A stretch of DNA of 64,000 bases from Notospermus geniculatus (taxonomy: Eukaryota; Nemertea; Pilidiophora; Heteronemertea; Lineidae). Position numbers and translations under genes: made by a program. The stretch is from contig NMRB01000779.1 of assembly GCA_002633025.1 (NCBI GenBank), positions 84,860-148,859 on the forward strand, in the 5' to 3' direction. Below, one piece after another: positions 21,807-34,046 of this stretch; position 1 is the first letter of the stretch, and each line of letters begins with the position of its first letter. The notes beneath the pieces are model-generated. The model worked only from the letters and a program-made list of their open reading frames with translations. It was not told the origin of the DNA and did not search any database.

Positions 21807-23631
21807 TTCCACTGGGCCAGAGCAGTTCAGCATGCACTGGTACAGACTGGCATGTAGTTCCAGGTATACTTTACTGATGCATTTAATGGGCTTCCCTCAT
21901 ATCACTGTACCTGGCCACCTACGTAGGCCTATAATCCTGTCAAATTGAATATACCTGCATCTAGTTTGCTAGAGGCTTAGTGACGTGATTCTGAAACACC
22001 TGTTGATGACAACGTGGCATTTCCTCCTGTCCAGGTACCAATTTCCCAATATTTGACCACGTGGCCATATAGACCATCATGTTATGGCCCATTATTGATT
22101 AGTGTCCGTATCCACTGGTTGGGATGCTGGTGCTAGGAACTTGAGGGTATCCTTGATGCGCCGGCGTTGGTTTTTACCGAATAATTGGGAAGGGGTGGGA
22201 TGGTCCAGTTTTGAGCCGTCATGGAGTAGATACATGTACATAGAGGCTCACCGTTCTGGAGGTCCAAGATTCGACTCCTGACGTGAGACATGCATCAAGA
22301 AGTGAACAGGCGAATGGCCTGGGGTAATGGCGTGAGCACCTAATTCAAATCGCTACCACATGGGAGAATTTCTTCTTGGAGTCTATGGTATGAATACAAC
22401 CCTTTCAAATTCTCACATAAAAAATAACTCTTTTCTGGAACGCCCACGGCGACTGATTAATACGAAAGCTTTCACTCCGATTGTAAGCTTTCCCCGCCTC
22501 CTGCAAATGCAAAGTTTGTGGTTTGGAGACGCGGCTGGTGAGGAATCTTAATGAAAGTGGATTGACTTAAGATCCGAGCAGAAGAGGCTAAAGAAAAGTA
22601 CAGTAACATTTTTTCCCTGTTAGTCATAGAAAGAGGCATTATTAAGCCGTTCGGTTTCATGCTCTTCGCAGAAGGCTATACAGATACTCTATTGGCCAAA
22701 ACCTGTACGAAGACTTGGTACCCTCATCTGTGCATTTCAATACGGAGCGTCCATTTGTTACCATGGGATTCTTGGTTCATCCTGCAAACAGGTCTGTCTC
22801 CCAGGAGATGACCACCAACCATTAATGAAGACAGTTGGCTGACCGGAGTGGTATCTGCGTTTGACAGGTGATCAGCTCAGTTTGGCAGCACGGGTCTCGG
22901 GTTCGTTAGCATCATTCGAAGTAATCAGTTGGCAATGGATCATATTGGACCAGGTTGGAGCGGTCCCGTGTGACTGACTCTCGTTTGGTGTAATCGGGAT
23001 CTGTTGGACTTGGGTAGATTCGACATTGTGAGGTTCCAAGCACCATTTCTAGAGCGGCATATTCTCATTCGACCCCCAATACGAAATCTATAGCTAACCC
23101 CCTAGACCTGGAGGGCGAAATGGAAAGACACCTCTCTGCTGAGTATGACTGGCGAATAGCCTTCTTAATGGTAAATGGTATAAGAAGGACTTGGAAGTTT
23201 TCATCACTGAACAGAGAGCACGGGATGACATTCATTACATCATCTCAATGCCTTTTCCTCCCTTCTCTTACTACATGTTTATCTCCCTCTTCTCGCATAT
23301 TACTCATTGTGAAATACATAACGTTGATCGTTTCCGCCCGGATCAAGCCCCCAAGACCTTCGGACCAGACCCATCGGCAACCCGTAGATCGATAATGACA
23401 GGTCGACAATGAAGTGAGATGGATTGTGGTCATGAAACTTGGGTCTTCTGAGAGATAATAGCCTCATTTATTGAAGAGATTATATCTTTGCCGCCGGAAG
23501 GAGAAGATTCTTTCATTATTCTTGTCCAAACAGGAAATGGTTTTCTGTCTTATCGACAATTACTTTTTGTAACTACTGCTTTTTAAATCTTTCTTTGCTG
23601 AAGCTAATGAAAAAATGGAGATGATAGCTGC
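21807..23631. other. intergenic, no gene seen
   Basis: A TTCGA-containing stretch at about 22258..22280 (aggtccaagattcgactcc) resembles a pol III B box, but the upstream part does not make a tRNA. No supported genes. Confidence 0.4.
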
Positions 23632-23956
23632 GATAGAGGGCAGCACATCGAAACCGAGTCCTACCCATCGTTTCGACGGCCCCCGCCATCTTGGACTCTT
23701 TGCAAACTGCACATGCGCAGTTATATCTGGTGGGCAAATTCGTATCTCCCGACCAATCAATTATATGCGTTGGTTTGCCTACCAGATAAGTGCGCGCGCA
23801 CAAAATCTTCATAGAAACCAAGATGGCGGGGGGGCGTCGAAAAAACGATGAATATACATGTAATGGGCACCTTTTGCGTGGGAAATGAATCAGGACCCAG
23901 ATGTCACTTTCATTTTATAGTTTTAACCACTAGTGACACCTAATGAGGGAGCGGGC
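23632..23956. repeat. dispersed repeat split by a nested element
   Basis: The outer parts match 28909..29013: 'gatagagggcagcacatcga' on the left, and 'tgcgtgggaaatgaatcagg ... agttttaaccactagtga' on the right. In the partner these blocks are only about 20 bases apart. Here they are separated by the 185-bp hairpin element at 23666..23850. Confidence 0.75.
23666..23850. mobile_element. hairpin MITE nested in an older repeat
   Basis: The terminal inverted repeats begin CATCGTTT(TTT)CGACG and continue through CCCCCGCCATCTTGG. Inner arms (gcgcagttatatctggtggg against its complement) also pair. The right end is at 23850. It interrupts the repeat whose intact copy is at 28909, so it is the younger insertion. 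It contains no coding sequence. Confidence 0.8.
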
Positions 23957-25081
23957 TGTGGTCCCCACAGCTTTCGCTCTGCACTCTGATGTCAGTGTGA
24001 AAAAAAGATATATTGACAGAACTGGGCGATCATAGACCAATATGGACATTACGTGTCTGATTCACAAAGGCTTTGTATTCTCCGCTGGTGTCTTGGTCGA
24101 CGCTCAATCCCATCAAATCACGCCTAATGAGTTGTTAGCTGTTCTTTGTCTCTCTGAGCTGATCACAGTCACGGAAATTGAAAATACTTCGTATGTCTTC
24201 TTCATACCGAAGCCGGAGAGTTCCGTGGCCATATCACCGGGTGGTTTGGATTCGCCAGAAATGTGAAACCTATCGCTTTGACGGGTCGTCGCTTTGTCAA
24301 AGAATTTAAGCAGTTATAAAAAGTGTGGATGAATTTTTGATTAAAGAAAAAGGAGGAATCCATAATCGGAAATAAGTGCATGCTGGGCGTTGTGGTGACG
24401 AATCAGGTGTCTTCTTGTCCAACCAATCAGCGCACGCGTTTCGAAGAATGAGATGTCGTCATTCGTTTGGAAGCTTTCGCTCTGCACGATTGGGAAGATT
24501 CCGGGGTGGAGCTCAGCTTTAGGCCTACATGTACGTGTGCATCTATACACTATACGACCTGCACACTGCCTGTGTGCCTTTTTCCGACCAGAGGCCGGTT
24601 TCCGTTTCAGGCTCGATAGAGACTTAGTTCTTCACGATGTTGTCAACGGAGCGTCTATTGGATTACTTAGTTCGATTCATCCTTACGACCATGCATTTAT
24701 CAAATCATGTAGTTGCCATGGAAATATTTGTTTTCAATTGTGTTCATCTTCTTCTTTCTAGGATGAAGTTATACCTAAAGGAATATAAAACTGCGTTACA
24801 GCAGTAAAGGACAAAGTAAGTTATCGATAACACCTCGCCCCTAGCTTGCTCAAGCGAGACTCCAAACGCAGTTTAATCCTTGAAGCGCGCCCTACTTTCG
24901 TTCTTGTTGACTTTATACTTCAGAAGTAAGAGCTCAACCTCGACCTAGGTCGTATTATTTCAAGTAGGCCCCTACACATCGCATGTAGGCCTACACGTCC
25001 CAAATTGTGCTTGATACTCGAAATTTCTGATGATACTTGAGAGATGCCAAACTTTAAACTGCTGATAGATCTGCCCTCACA
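23957..25081. other. intergenic, no gene seen
   Basis: One 'aaccaatcagcgcacgcg' word (about 24420) belongs to the scattered CCAAT group. The longest open frames, about 100 codons, are not recognised. Confidence 0.45.
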
Positions 25082-25224
25082 ATGGTAAAGGCACTATCTC
25101 AACTCGATCAGAATCAGTGGGGGATGGTCAATTGAAGTAGCTGTTCTATACAAAGCGCATAGCTGTTACTTCGATTCGGCATACCCCCACTGATCTCAAG
25201 TGGAAATACCACCTTTCACCATTT
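25082..25224. mobile_element. foldback element with AATGGTAAAGG ends
   Basis: The ends AATGGTAAAGG / CCTTTCACCATT pair. Internal arms also pair imperfectly: ATCAGTGGGGG with CCCCCACTGAT, and 'gaagtagctgttctat' with 'atagctgttacttc'. The 143 bp folds into one long stem. Likely a MITE. Confidence 0.75.
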
Positions 25225-27021
25225 AAAGAATGGACCTTTAAATATTTTGTCATTCCCCTTTAATTCACTCCTGTGTTCCTCGCATCTGACGTGACGTGAG
25301 AGATAATGGTACTTCACCGATTTTCCCCTAAGCTTCGCCAGCATTCTGTTTTAGCAATTACAGTACATTACGGGCTGCCGGGGGACAACAGTAGTTTACA
25401 AGAGGTAGTAAGTACTGTATTCCTCCGCTCCTTGACTACACCAGCACGGGAGTTAGATTAATTTATATTTGGTATCGACAGCTACACATAATTAGACGTT
25501 ATCGACTAACAAAGCGGTTTAGAAGATGTCTTCTGTGCCACCTTGGTGTAGGTTTACATAATACATGATCCAATCTGCACACATCGCTCACGTAAAATGT
25601 CTCCTTACATCATTGAAATTCATTCGCCGAAATCTGCAATGCAAATAGGAATTCTCTGTGCCGCTCCTTGTGCAATGATGAAGAGGGTCTTTCCTTCCTT
25701 CCTTCGGTCGATTCAGATGTCGACGAATTGGTTCCTGATGCCGCCGCCAGGGGTAGAACGCATCGGTATTGGCTGCCCTCTTTCTGAAGACCTACGTCTA
25801 CGAGGTGTCGAAAGGTCCTAACATTTTATATAACGGGTTCTGTTGCTGATGATATATTCCTTCTGGCTCCGACACTTTCACCACTCCTTAACCCTTAACC
25901 AAGTTTTCCATTCATAATTGCACTTAAAAGGTGATTTGCATATCGCCTACGTCAGCAACAACAATTGGTATTCTCGTCTGCTGGGAGGACCAAAGAAAAT
26001 CAGTCCGCGGATTAAGTAATGATAATTGATCAAAACAAAAGCGGAGGCGGTGGGATGTCTTCCGAATACTGATGACACTCGGGATTACATACTCGGCTAT
26101 TTTTAGCTCTCCATTTTCATTGTGAAATCCCTATAGCTTCCACACGGTTAGCTTCCGGTGGAAAAAAAGAAGCTCTCTCCTTGGCCATTTCTTGTTGTCG
26201 GGAAATGTCAAGCAAGATTTTCAACAAACTGGCTGCTGGCAGAAGGACAAATTGGTAAAAAGAAGATGTGGTTAATCACATAAATAACAAAGCTCGCCAA
26301 CCGCAAGGATATATCATCCAATGCCACTATCCACAAGCAATAAAAATATTTGCAGCTGATGGCATATTTCATTCGATTGTGTGACAACACAAGACATCGC
26401 TAGCCGCTTGTATCACAAGCAATCAATAGCAGACGGTTTCTTGTGGTGAATTCAGACGTCACGAATTTATTGCCTGTTCATTATACGAGGTTGCTACAAA
26501 TTAAATGACATATAGTTAAATGTCAGAGTTCGAACCATGTGGGGATATGAAGTATTTCTATCTCGATCAGAAACGGCAGGGATGTAACCTATTTCTGCGA
26601 GACGTTTTTGCACCCTATGTTGTGATATTCTTAGATTGATAATCCTTCTGCACTTTTTAAGATGACCCAGTTCTAAATTTAGTTTTCAGCGTAAGCTCAT
26701 GATCCAACGAAAGGGCGTTGAGCGTGGTGTCTGGCAACTCTGAATTGGTTTCCATCAAATTTTGTAGCATGTATTCATGCATCCAACAGGGTGTGTGCCT
26801 AGATTGGTTCCTCGATCCACCGCTAGGATTTGATGAGAACATCAAGAGACCGGGTACCAGTCTAGGTGTATGCCTCCTTGTTCCAATGGTGGTTTTCCAC
26901 CAGAGACTAACTCGTGTGGTGTCCTTTACCGAATGCCTACCAAAGGTAAGCATGGAGTGTTGCAAATTCAGCAGATCAACACATGCTACGTCCATCCACA
27001 GTTTCTTCTCTCGATTATGCG
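25225..27021. other. intergenic, no gene seen
   Basis: No repeats paired within the window. Two overlapping frames at 26657..27071 (117-125 codons on opposite strands) have no recognisable domain. Confidence 0.45.
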
Positions 27022-27245
27022 CCGAACGTGCCATCTCCCTCTTTTCTCTCGCGAGATTGATGACATCATGAAGCGATCACAGCAACAGAACCCCCAGTAA
27101 GATACAATCTTTCTGTATCTTTGATCTTCAAGGACGTGCCTTGGTCGGGGCAGTCTCACCGAACGTGCCGTATCATCTATTCTCCTGTGAGATTGATGAC
27201 ATCATAAAATAAACCGATCATACAAACGACCTTGCAGTAGGATAA
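27022..27245. repeat. diverged tandem duplication
   Basis: 27022..27105 and 27159..27245 share 'ccgaacgtgcc', 'gagattgatgacatcat', 'cgatca' and 'cagtaagata/cagtaggata'. The units are about 85 bases with roughly 25% difference by eye. Confidence 0.65.
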
Positions 27246-27368
27246 CACCATCTATCTATCTGTACCTAGTTCGTGGCTGTCTCATCGCTGCAAGGAAGGG
27301 CAGGATATATGAGACGTCCTTTAAAGTGGACACTTTCCGGGTTGTTTCGGATCTCTGCTGAACCAATA

Positions 27369-27495
27369 GGGAGTTTTCGCAAAGCCCCCGAAACGCCAAC
27401 GCGAACGTCTATCCTTTTGTTCGGTGCTCTCTTCGTGGCATCGAACAATGGGTTTGGCGTTCGCGTTGGTGTTTCGGGGGGGGGGGGGGGGCTTN
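27369..27495. mobile_element. short MITE, copy 2 of the 11209 element
   Basis: The left arm GGGAGTTTTCGCAAAGCCCC and the middle (tatccttttgttc then gtgctctcttcgtggcatcg) match 11209..11334 almost exactly. The right arm stops at 'gtttcggg' and runs into about 19 G and then an N at 27496. The right end is therefore missing, most probably through an assembly or sequencing failure. Confidence 0.85.
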
Positions 27496-27496
27496 A
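27496..27496. other. single N, assembly join
   Basis: One undetermined base directly after a long poly-G run. Sequence continuity across it should not be trusted. Confidence 0.9.
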
Positions 27497-27695
27497 GTGC
27501 TCACGAAGACGCATCTGCTTTAAACCCGTCCACCGAGATTGACCTTAATCATTCCTTCATCGACAGCTTCTTACCAGTTCCTCGACTGACGTCAGCACAA
27601 CTTCCTCCTCATCCTCTGATAACAATAAGCTACAATTGAAACCCGGGGCAGGCGTCCTCGCCAGCTGTGATCGCCGCCGGAGTTGCCAACTTCAG

Positions 27696-28241
27696 CTATT
27701 GTCCTCGTATATCGTTGACGTCAAAGCTGATGAGACGTGGAGCCTTTGAGGCTAAGAGAACCAGAAATGTTCCTCGTCTTTGCCATATTAAATTTCGTTC
27801 TTGACGGTAAAGTGTGCGGTGAAAGTGATACATTTGTGCTAATTTTCCAAGATTTAGTGCTCGTACATTGTCCGTTTCAAAGCTTTTCCGTCGTCTTCCG
27901 TCATTTTGGATGATTTCTGGTTCTAATGAACATGCAAAATTTATTATCTGATTATGTTTGTCAGGAAAACATCTTACCGCGCTAAGCAACCCAGTTGATG
28001 TTATTGCCGGGCCACTTTTGCATTGACGAAAAGGAACATCTTCAACCGTAGCATCCATGAAAGGCTTATTGTTTCTCGCTTCATTCTCATATTGAATGAG
28101 TCGCTGTTTGGCGTGCCTGTGCATTTTCCTTGTCAGTATAGATTTCAACTGTGTATCGACTTGCAAGGGTGTAGCCCCAGCCTCCAAGAAACTAGACTGC
28201 CACCTGTATGAAACACGACGAACTGAAGTAAGATCCATCAT
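27696..28241 (-). CDS. unrecognised 181-residue open reading frame
   Basis: The frame is open to 28394 on the minus strand, but the first ATG is at 28241 (MMDLTSVRR), giving 181 residues ending at 27696. If the whole open stretch is counted (232 codons), about 0.1 such frames are expected by chance in a window this size, so it deserves mention. The composition is basic, and no domain, signal peptide or membrane segment is visible. It may be one exon of a larger gene or a decayed element. Confidence 0.25.
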   Translation of the reverse strand: MMDLTSVRRVSYRWQSSFLEAGATPLQVDTQLKSILTRKMHRHAKQRLIQYENEARNNKPFMDATVEDVPFRQCKSGPAITSTGLLSAVRCFPDKHNQIINFACSLEPEIIQNDGRRRKSFETDNVRALNLGKLAQMYHFHRTLYRQERNLIWQRRGTFLVLLASKAPRLISFDVNDIRGQ

Positions 28242-28394
28242 CGATTCAGTGGCACGATGGATGATCGGAGAAAACCAAGCATTACCACCGCGAGCAACTC
28301 CGATTCCACGTGCAAGGACCAGATGGCGTTGGATGCAGTTGCAACTCGACCTGTCTTCTGTGGTTCCCTCGACTTGTTTTCCATCGAGCGGCAA

Positions 28395-28908
28395 ACATTG
28401 GAACTACTGAGCATCAATCGCTGGCAGTAATCATTCCCACCTCCGTCATATTTGCCGTATCCAGGAACAGTATGAAGTCCACGACTCGGGCACTTGTAAG
28501 GCCGCCTCAGTATCCCACTCACCTTGGCTAACGTCATTCAGATGCTTTATCACCAACAAAATGTTGACATTGACGAACAAACTGATGAAAATCCAATTGA
28601 AAATGTGTAATTGGAAACTGCATACAACTTTATTTTTTTACCAATGAAAGTAAAAGACGGGGTATTAATTCGGCCTGCTTTGATTTTTGGATTAGGAGTG
28701 TCTGTCAGATATCCAAAACGGGTTTTAGATTAAAACGCGTTTAAGGACAGGAGCGTGGGAGGAGTTTTCGTTTACTGCAGATTGACTGTACCGATAGATT
28801 GACTTAAGGGTGCGCGACGGGTGTTTGATGACTAAGTTGGTGCTTCCCCACGTGGAAGTTTCCTACGCCCAAGTTGGCTCTCTGATGGGCCATTGGGGAT
28901 CCTACCTC
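28395..28908. other. intergenic, no gene seen
   Basis: Only short open frames overlapping the end of the minus-strand frame at 27696..28394. Confidence 0.4.
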
Positions 28909-29013
28909 GATAGAGGGCAGCACACCGAAACCCGATCCAATGAACGCCTTTTGTGTGGGAAATTATCAGGGCCGGGATGTCAGTTTCATTTCAGTAGTTT
29001 TAACCACTATTGA
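28909..29013. repeat. dispersed repeat, uninterrupted copy
   Basis: It starts 'cgatagagggcagcac' and ends 'agttttaaccactattga'. The relative at 23632..23956 has the same two ends with a hairpin element inserted between them. Confidence 0.75.
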
Positions 29014-29106
29014 AAAAGTCGGCTCGGATCCCCATTCAGCAGTCCTTTGGGTAGTCGATAGTTTCATTGGTCTTGGCGTAAGTCGTACGGAAATTTACGA
29101 AGATTA

Positions 29107-29257
29107 GGGAGTTTAAGAAATCAAATGATAAACGTTAACTTTACGACAACGTTATTTTTTGTACCGAAAATGCAATATACATAGTCTGGTGAATTCGCAG
29201 TATGAAAAATAACGTTGTCGTAAAGTTAACGTTGATCGTCTGATTTCTTAAACTCCC
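29107..29257. mobile_element. hairpin MITE flanked by TA
   Basis: Left end GGGAGTTTAAGAAATCA; the right end is its reverse complement. Inner arms of about 28 bases (aacgttaactttacgacaac continuing to gttatttttt) pair perfectly. The element is flanked by TA on both sides (29105..29106 and 29258..29259), as expected for TA-targeting DNA transposons. The terminal GGGAGTTT is shared with the elements at 11209 and 27369. Confidence 0.85.
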
Positions 29258-29782
29258 TATTTGCGTGGTGTTTACCAAAACGCAAGCAAACTTTCCGCAT
29301 TTTGAGGAACACTTGTTGGCGAAAAACTTTGCCTCTGTAGTCCTCCGCACCACCGACTCAGTCAGCGAAGACTCTGATGTTCGGTGGGCTTCTTAGTTCT
29401 AATCATTCTTTAATACATCACCAAAAAAATCACAACTCATTTCCTCTTCTTCCGTGGCAAAAAGGAAGACCCTTTATCACGATTTTTTCCGGAACATCAA
29501 ATATTTTGACGCCTGCGTAATGCTTTATCGTCAGTGGATCATATGTAAGCAATGTCTCTGACATTTTAAGAGCCAAAGGAATACATCCCAGGGTAGTGTA
29601 TGCGGTATATCATCCTAAGACACAACTGAGTTATGCTACATATACTTTCTACAGCACTATTTTGTGGTAATATACCATCTGATTTATAGCACCATTTAAT
29701 TTTACACCATCTTGTGCGACGGAGATTTCGCTGTCATACTGTGGTATGATAAAAGTACATGTACATGTACAGTACATGGCCG

Positions 29783-29956
29783 TAATAGGAGCTGTCAGCG
29801 AGTTGACCAATAGGTGTCACTACGGCCCAATTCAATGCATGTAGCGGACCCATTCATTCTTGACCGAGCACCACTCACGTGCACTTTCCTGTGTATTGGT
29901 CCGCTAGAACTTTGCTGCCATCTTTTGGCAATATGCGCGGCTGACTGCTCCTATTA
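29783..29956. mobile_element. MITE-like element, copy 2 (partner at 3569)
   Basis: The ends TAATAGGAGC(T/A)GTCAG are inverted repeats of each other. The interior matches 3569..3739 over about 165 bases. No coding sequence. Confidence 0.8.
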
Positions 29957-32164
29957 GCATGGGGGCCGCAGATGACCACAGACGTCACCGAAAAACGTGT
30001 TTTTCGTGCAGATTTTGGCCAAAAATGGCAAAAAAGTGCAGTTTTGCCCCCCAGAGAGCCAAATGCACCCAAGACAAAAATGCTATTAAAGGCCATGCAG
30101 TACGCTTTTATTTGTACTGGGCCTTTCCTCAATGCAGTAAAAGTGCATGGGACTAAAGCAAGGAGCGATGGCACATTCAAGTCATCCTCTCTATACATGT
30201 ATGTGGCCTTAGATTTGACCGGGCCGTAATTGGATCCTTAAAAGTATCGTCTGGAAGCCAAAGACATAATGGTCCACTCGGCTGTGGTCAAGATAAGTTG
30301 ATAAGGCACTTCCCAGTCTTCTTCAGTATTAAATTAGGGTGACGCCGCTTCTACTTGCGGCCTACTGAATTTGAATTGCAAAGACGAAAATAATCAATGT
30401 CGTGGCCACTTTGGTAAGTTTGGTAAGAGAGTGGTGGAGCTGTAATTTGTAAACCATAGAGTGAGATGTGAGTAAATCCATATAGCACACCCCGCTTCGT
30501 TAGTGTTCTGATGCCGGTATGCTTATGAGTGTAGAAGGTAAACAAACATTTCTTACTGTTGACGCCTCAGGGGCACTTTTAGCAGTTGGAGTTACTGACG
30601 AGCATCTTCACTGAGTTCAGGTTAAGAATTGGCTTCTCCTCCCTTGACCTTCACGCAAGCAAACCACATTCCGTGTTGAACGGATTTCCCCGGTCCCAAA
30701 AATAGCAACCAATCACTGCAAAGCTTGCACCGACCCACGTGCATGACGTGTTCCCGGTAATGACGTTGACCAATCAAAATTTGATGAAATAACATCAATG
30801 ATATTTTTTCTTCCGTGAACGACGAAGAAACGAGGCTTCTGATTGGGCGCACGAGAAAATCCCGCTGCTTGCTGCAGAGTGTAGGAAGAGGTTAGCCGAT
30901 TTCTACACGATGCATTATGCAGAATGCTGACGAGCGTTCGGACTCGGCCCAAGAATGTCCATTGGAAAGGTGGACCAATGGCTTGATTGGTGTAATTGTC
31001 CTTTCTTTGCCCCCAAACAATTGAAAGCATTCCTCTGGAACCAAGCTGAGAGCTTGCCAGATGGGCCTCTTGTTCCTACAGTTTTCCGTGTGGCGCCATC
31101 TGTTGTTCCACTTGTTGAACCTTCCATGTGGCACTCCCTCCCTTTTCATCTTCTTGGTTGAACGTCTCACAAGAAACAGATTAACGCTCAGAAATAGATG
31201 ATATTTCTGGCCAACGTCTAATTTAGCAACGACTGATGAGACTGCACCCGAGACTGTTGTGCACTCACAGTTATCGGTGACATTTATCATGGGCCATGAT
31301 GCTTTGGAAGAAAAGGGCTGAATAGTTGTATTCGAAGGAGATAACGCCAAAAGTCGTTTGTCATGGTTGCGCTGGGCACATGTAAAACGAGAAATGAAAC
31401 GAAGCCAAGAACCTAAAATTCGGATTGGCTCTTTGGCCGCAGTTTTTCGGCTTGACTTTCCCGCCTTTTGTGTCAACCAATGGGAAATGAAAGATGGCGG
31501 CCGTAGGGTACACATTGTCTTTTAATTGAAGTTCGGGCGTGACGTCACCAAACAATAAAAGGCACGTGATACTCATTGTCTTCCTCTTGCTCGTTTCTTT
31601 TAGTGCTTTATAAGTAGAGTTGCTTGCGCTCTCCTTGTTGAAAAATGTCATCGAGAGAGCGCCAGGGCATGATCTTTTAACGTACGTCAATAAGACCAAA
31701 TATAGTGGTTCTTTGTTTGTCTCTGCCTTGTTTGAAATGCCATAGATGACTAGACCAACTATAGACACCCACTCTCACCCAGAGATCAAAGGCTACAGAG
31801 ATTACAGGGCCCTAAGTAGTAGTGCAATCTCTGAGTGAACATGCAAGAAAAACGGATCCGAATCAAAAGAGGACAGGTTGGATGCTGTTTAAAAGATTTC
31901 GAAGATGACTTGAGAGTGTTTAGGTAATGAGTCACATGATCTGAGTTTTACTATAATGCACTGTTTTTGTGGTAGTAAGCCGGCTTTATTGAGAAGACCG
32001 CCTTCCTGTGCGCCACCCACTTCTGATGACTTGATTTGTTGATGCTGATGAATTCGGAACAGATTCCCTTTGGAACCACATTCTAGGTTCTTTTATCCTC
32101 GAATCAGGCATTATCTCTTTGTAATAATTCCTTTTACAGGCTTATGCCAAAATATAACCCTTTA
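29957..32164. other. intergenic; one long chance-level frame
   Basis: A 207-codon minus-strand frame (30892..31515) is not recognised and is consistent with chance. Several ACCAATCA words occur at about 30708 and 30769. No repeat partner in the window. Confidence 0.4.
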
Positions 32165-32638
32165 GGCCACAATTATTTTATTCCTTGGTTTACGGATTTT
32201 ATTCCTGAAAACCTCTGACACGAGGTAGCAAAATAAAAAATAATTGGGTAAACTTTCCCAACATGCGGCTCCGCCATGTTTGTGTTACCGCTGCAGAACA
32301 ATATTCTACAGACCTCGATTCCAGCACTTTTCAGGTACATGTATATTTGGAATCGTGCACAGTTCACCGAAAAGTGTAATGGAGACGAGATTATCGTTTA
32401 TTGTTACATCTGCATTGAATTATATTCAAGATGGTGGGCTATGTTGAACGTCGGCGGTGAAATGATAAAGTTAATTTTACAATTATTTTTATTTTCTTCA
32501 CATCGGAATCAAATTGTATCGGAATATGAGCGCAGCGGGGAAAAAATTAAGTCGTTTTTTGCAATTATTTTTATTTTCGAAAATCGGGAAAAACAAGTGC
32601 GGCGGATTCGTAAACCAAGGAATAATATAATTGTGGCC
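32165..32638. mobile_element. PIF/Harbinger-type MITE with TTA target site
   Basis: The terminal inverted repeats begin GGCCACAATTAT and extend through about 35 bases (ttattccttggtttacg). They are flanked by TTA at 32162..32164 and TTA at 32639..32641. A 3-bp TTA/TAA duplication with GGCC-type ends is typical of PIF/Harbinger elements. The 474-bp interior is AT-rich and has no transposase. A 123-codon frame across it is an artefact. Confidence 0.85.
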
Positions 32639-32641
32639 TTA

Positions 32642-33373
32642 CAATGACTGTAGGAACGTACAACACGATTGAATCTTAGTGTCACTCATCAAGGCCACTC
32701 CGCCCTTCGGCCACGCTCCCTTCAAAGACTGAGGGCGGGTTGGAGTGATTGGAACCATTGCCAGGCAAGATGGTTCATTTGTGATTTATGCAACCAACAT
32801 GTCGTATCGTAATCTAGAATATGCCTTTGTCTTAGCCTTCTTGTCTTTCAAAGGCATCCCCAAAGGGTGAATTTGTGAAGATTACCCCACACACCGATAA
32901 GCTATGCCTGCATCAGTAAGCAGCAAGAAGTTTGTCTCTGAACGAAGAATGGTTACCTGTTTCCAAGGTACCGCATAGCAACCAGTGGCAAAACTGAAAA
33001 ACATCGGAGAGCAACCTGTTACCTCTGTCGTCATAGGCGGATCGTCTGCTCCCCGCTTACGCACAACAACACCGATCGTTTGCTAATGTTCCAAAGGCGG
33101 AAACAAAGGGGCTTATTGCTGGTGACAGACCCCGGGCAGATTGGCTGAGGGTTTTATCCTGATGACGCATACGATGGGGTCTTAGAGGCCAATCAGGTAT
33201 TTAATGACGTTAGTTTGATTAAACGTTGGGGTAGAGCCCAGGCTCATGAGATTAAATGTCATACCGTCAACCAACCATCAATAAAACAAACCCCAGAAAT
33301 ATAGGGGCAAAGCTGATGACGTAGCTGGGGCGTCATCCAATATTCAAGTTCGGTGTGCTGCAGCTCTTCTAAG
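32642..33373. other. intergenic, no gene seen
   Basis: No repeats or exon-like frames that I can support. Confidence 0.5.
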
Positions 33374-33503
33374 GACTGTCGGGTGCGAAATCATGGGTAC
33401 GTGTTCTTTATCAGATGTAGTGCTGACCCTAACACTGACCTTTCCCCTTAGCCAATCAGAAAAATCGTTGCTGAGTAACAAGCGCTGTGATTGGTTCCCA
33501 TGA
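33374..33503 (+). repeat. dispersed repeat, copy 1 (inverted partner at 34811)
   Basis: It matches the reverse complement of 34811..34937: 'ctgtcgggtgcgaaatcat', 'tgatgtagtg'-like text, 'cctaacactga', 'agccaatcag' and 'aacaagcgct'. It contains two of the window's CCAAT words. Confidence 0.8.
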
Positions 33504-34046
33504 CGTTGACGTTGGTGTTGTCAGAGTGGGAATGCTGTCCCTTTTGAGGTCAGGCACTTGTGAGTGCAGTTCAGAAATGTTTTGCCTTCACCCGATTGCA
33601 ATCCCTCCACCTGCGCATCTCGTTACCACAGGAAACGGTGACAATGCAGGTGACGAGGAAAATGTAACATCCATTAAAACCATGAATGAATTTTTAAAGT
33701 GTTGCTATTTGGGAATGACAAATCGCGTGGGTGAGGCAGATTACAATGTGATACAGCTAATGAATGGCTTCATTGTCTTTGAGTGGGTGGAATGTATGAC
33801 ATGAGGCCAGTTAGATGAGGAAGTTGACTTCTTCCAATCTGCTAGCTGCTGTTCGTCAGGAAGCAAGCAGGATGACGTGTTTCTCCGTGACTTACTGAGA
33901 GTTGCTTCTATATTGAGAGTTGATACCATCTAAAGTACCCATTAGTGCCTAATACGCCCGGGGAGACGGGGAGGAATAGGTCAACACGCGCCGCGGTGGC
34001 TGACATAAGTGTGAACAAGTCAGGGGGCGACTGCTCTTTAAAGCTC
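33504..34046. other. intergenic, no gene seen
   Basis: A 105-codon plus frame (33487..33804) lies largely here; no domain recognised. Confidence 0.4.

Noticed and set aside
22201-22330. tRNA or SINE at the GATTCGACTCC word
   Set aside because: No acceptable A box or stem structure.
30892-31515. 207-codon minus-strand frame as a gene
   Set aside because: About 0.3 frames of this length are expected by chance in 64 kb. No domain, splice context or repeat support.
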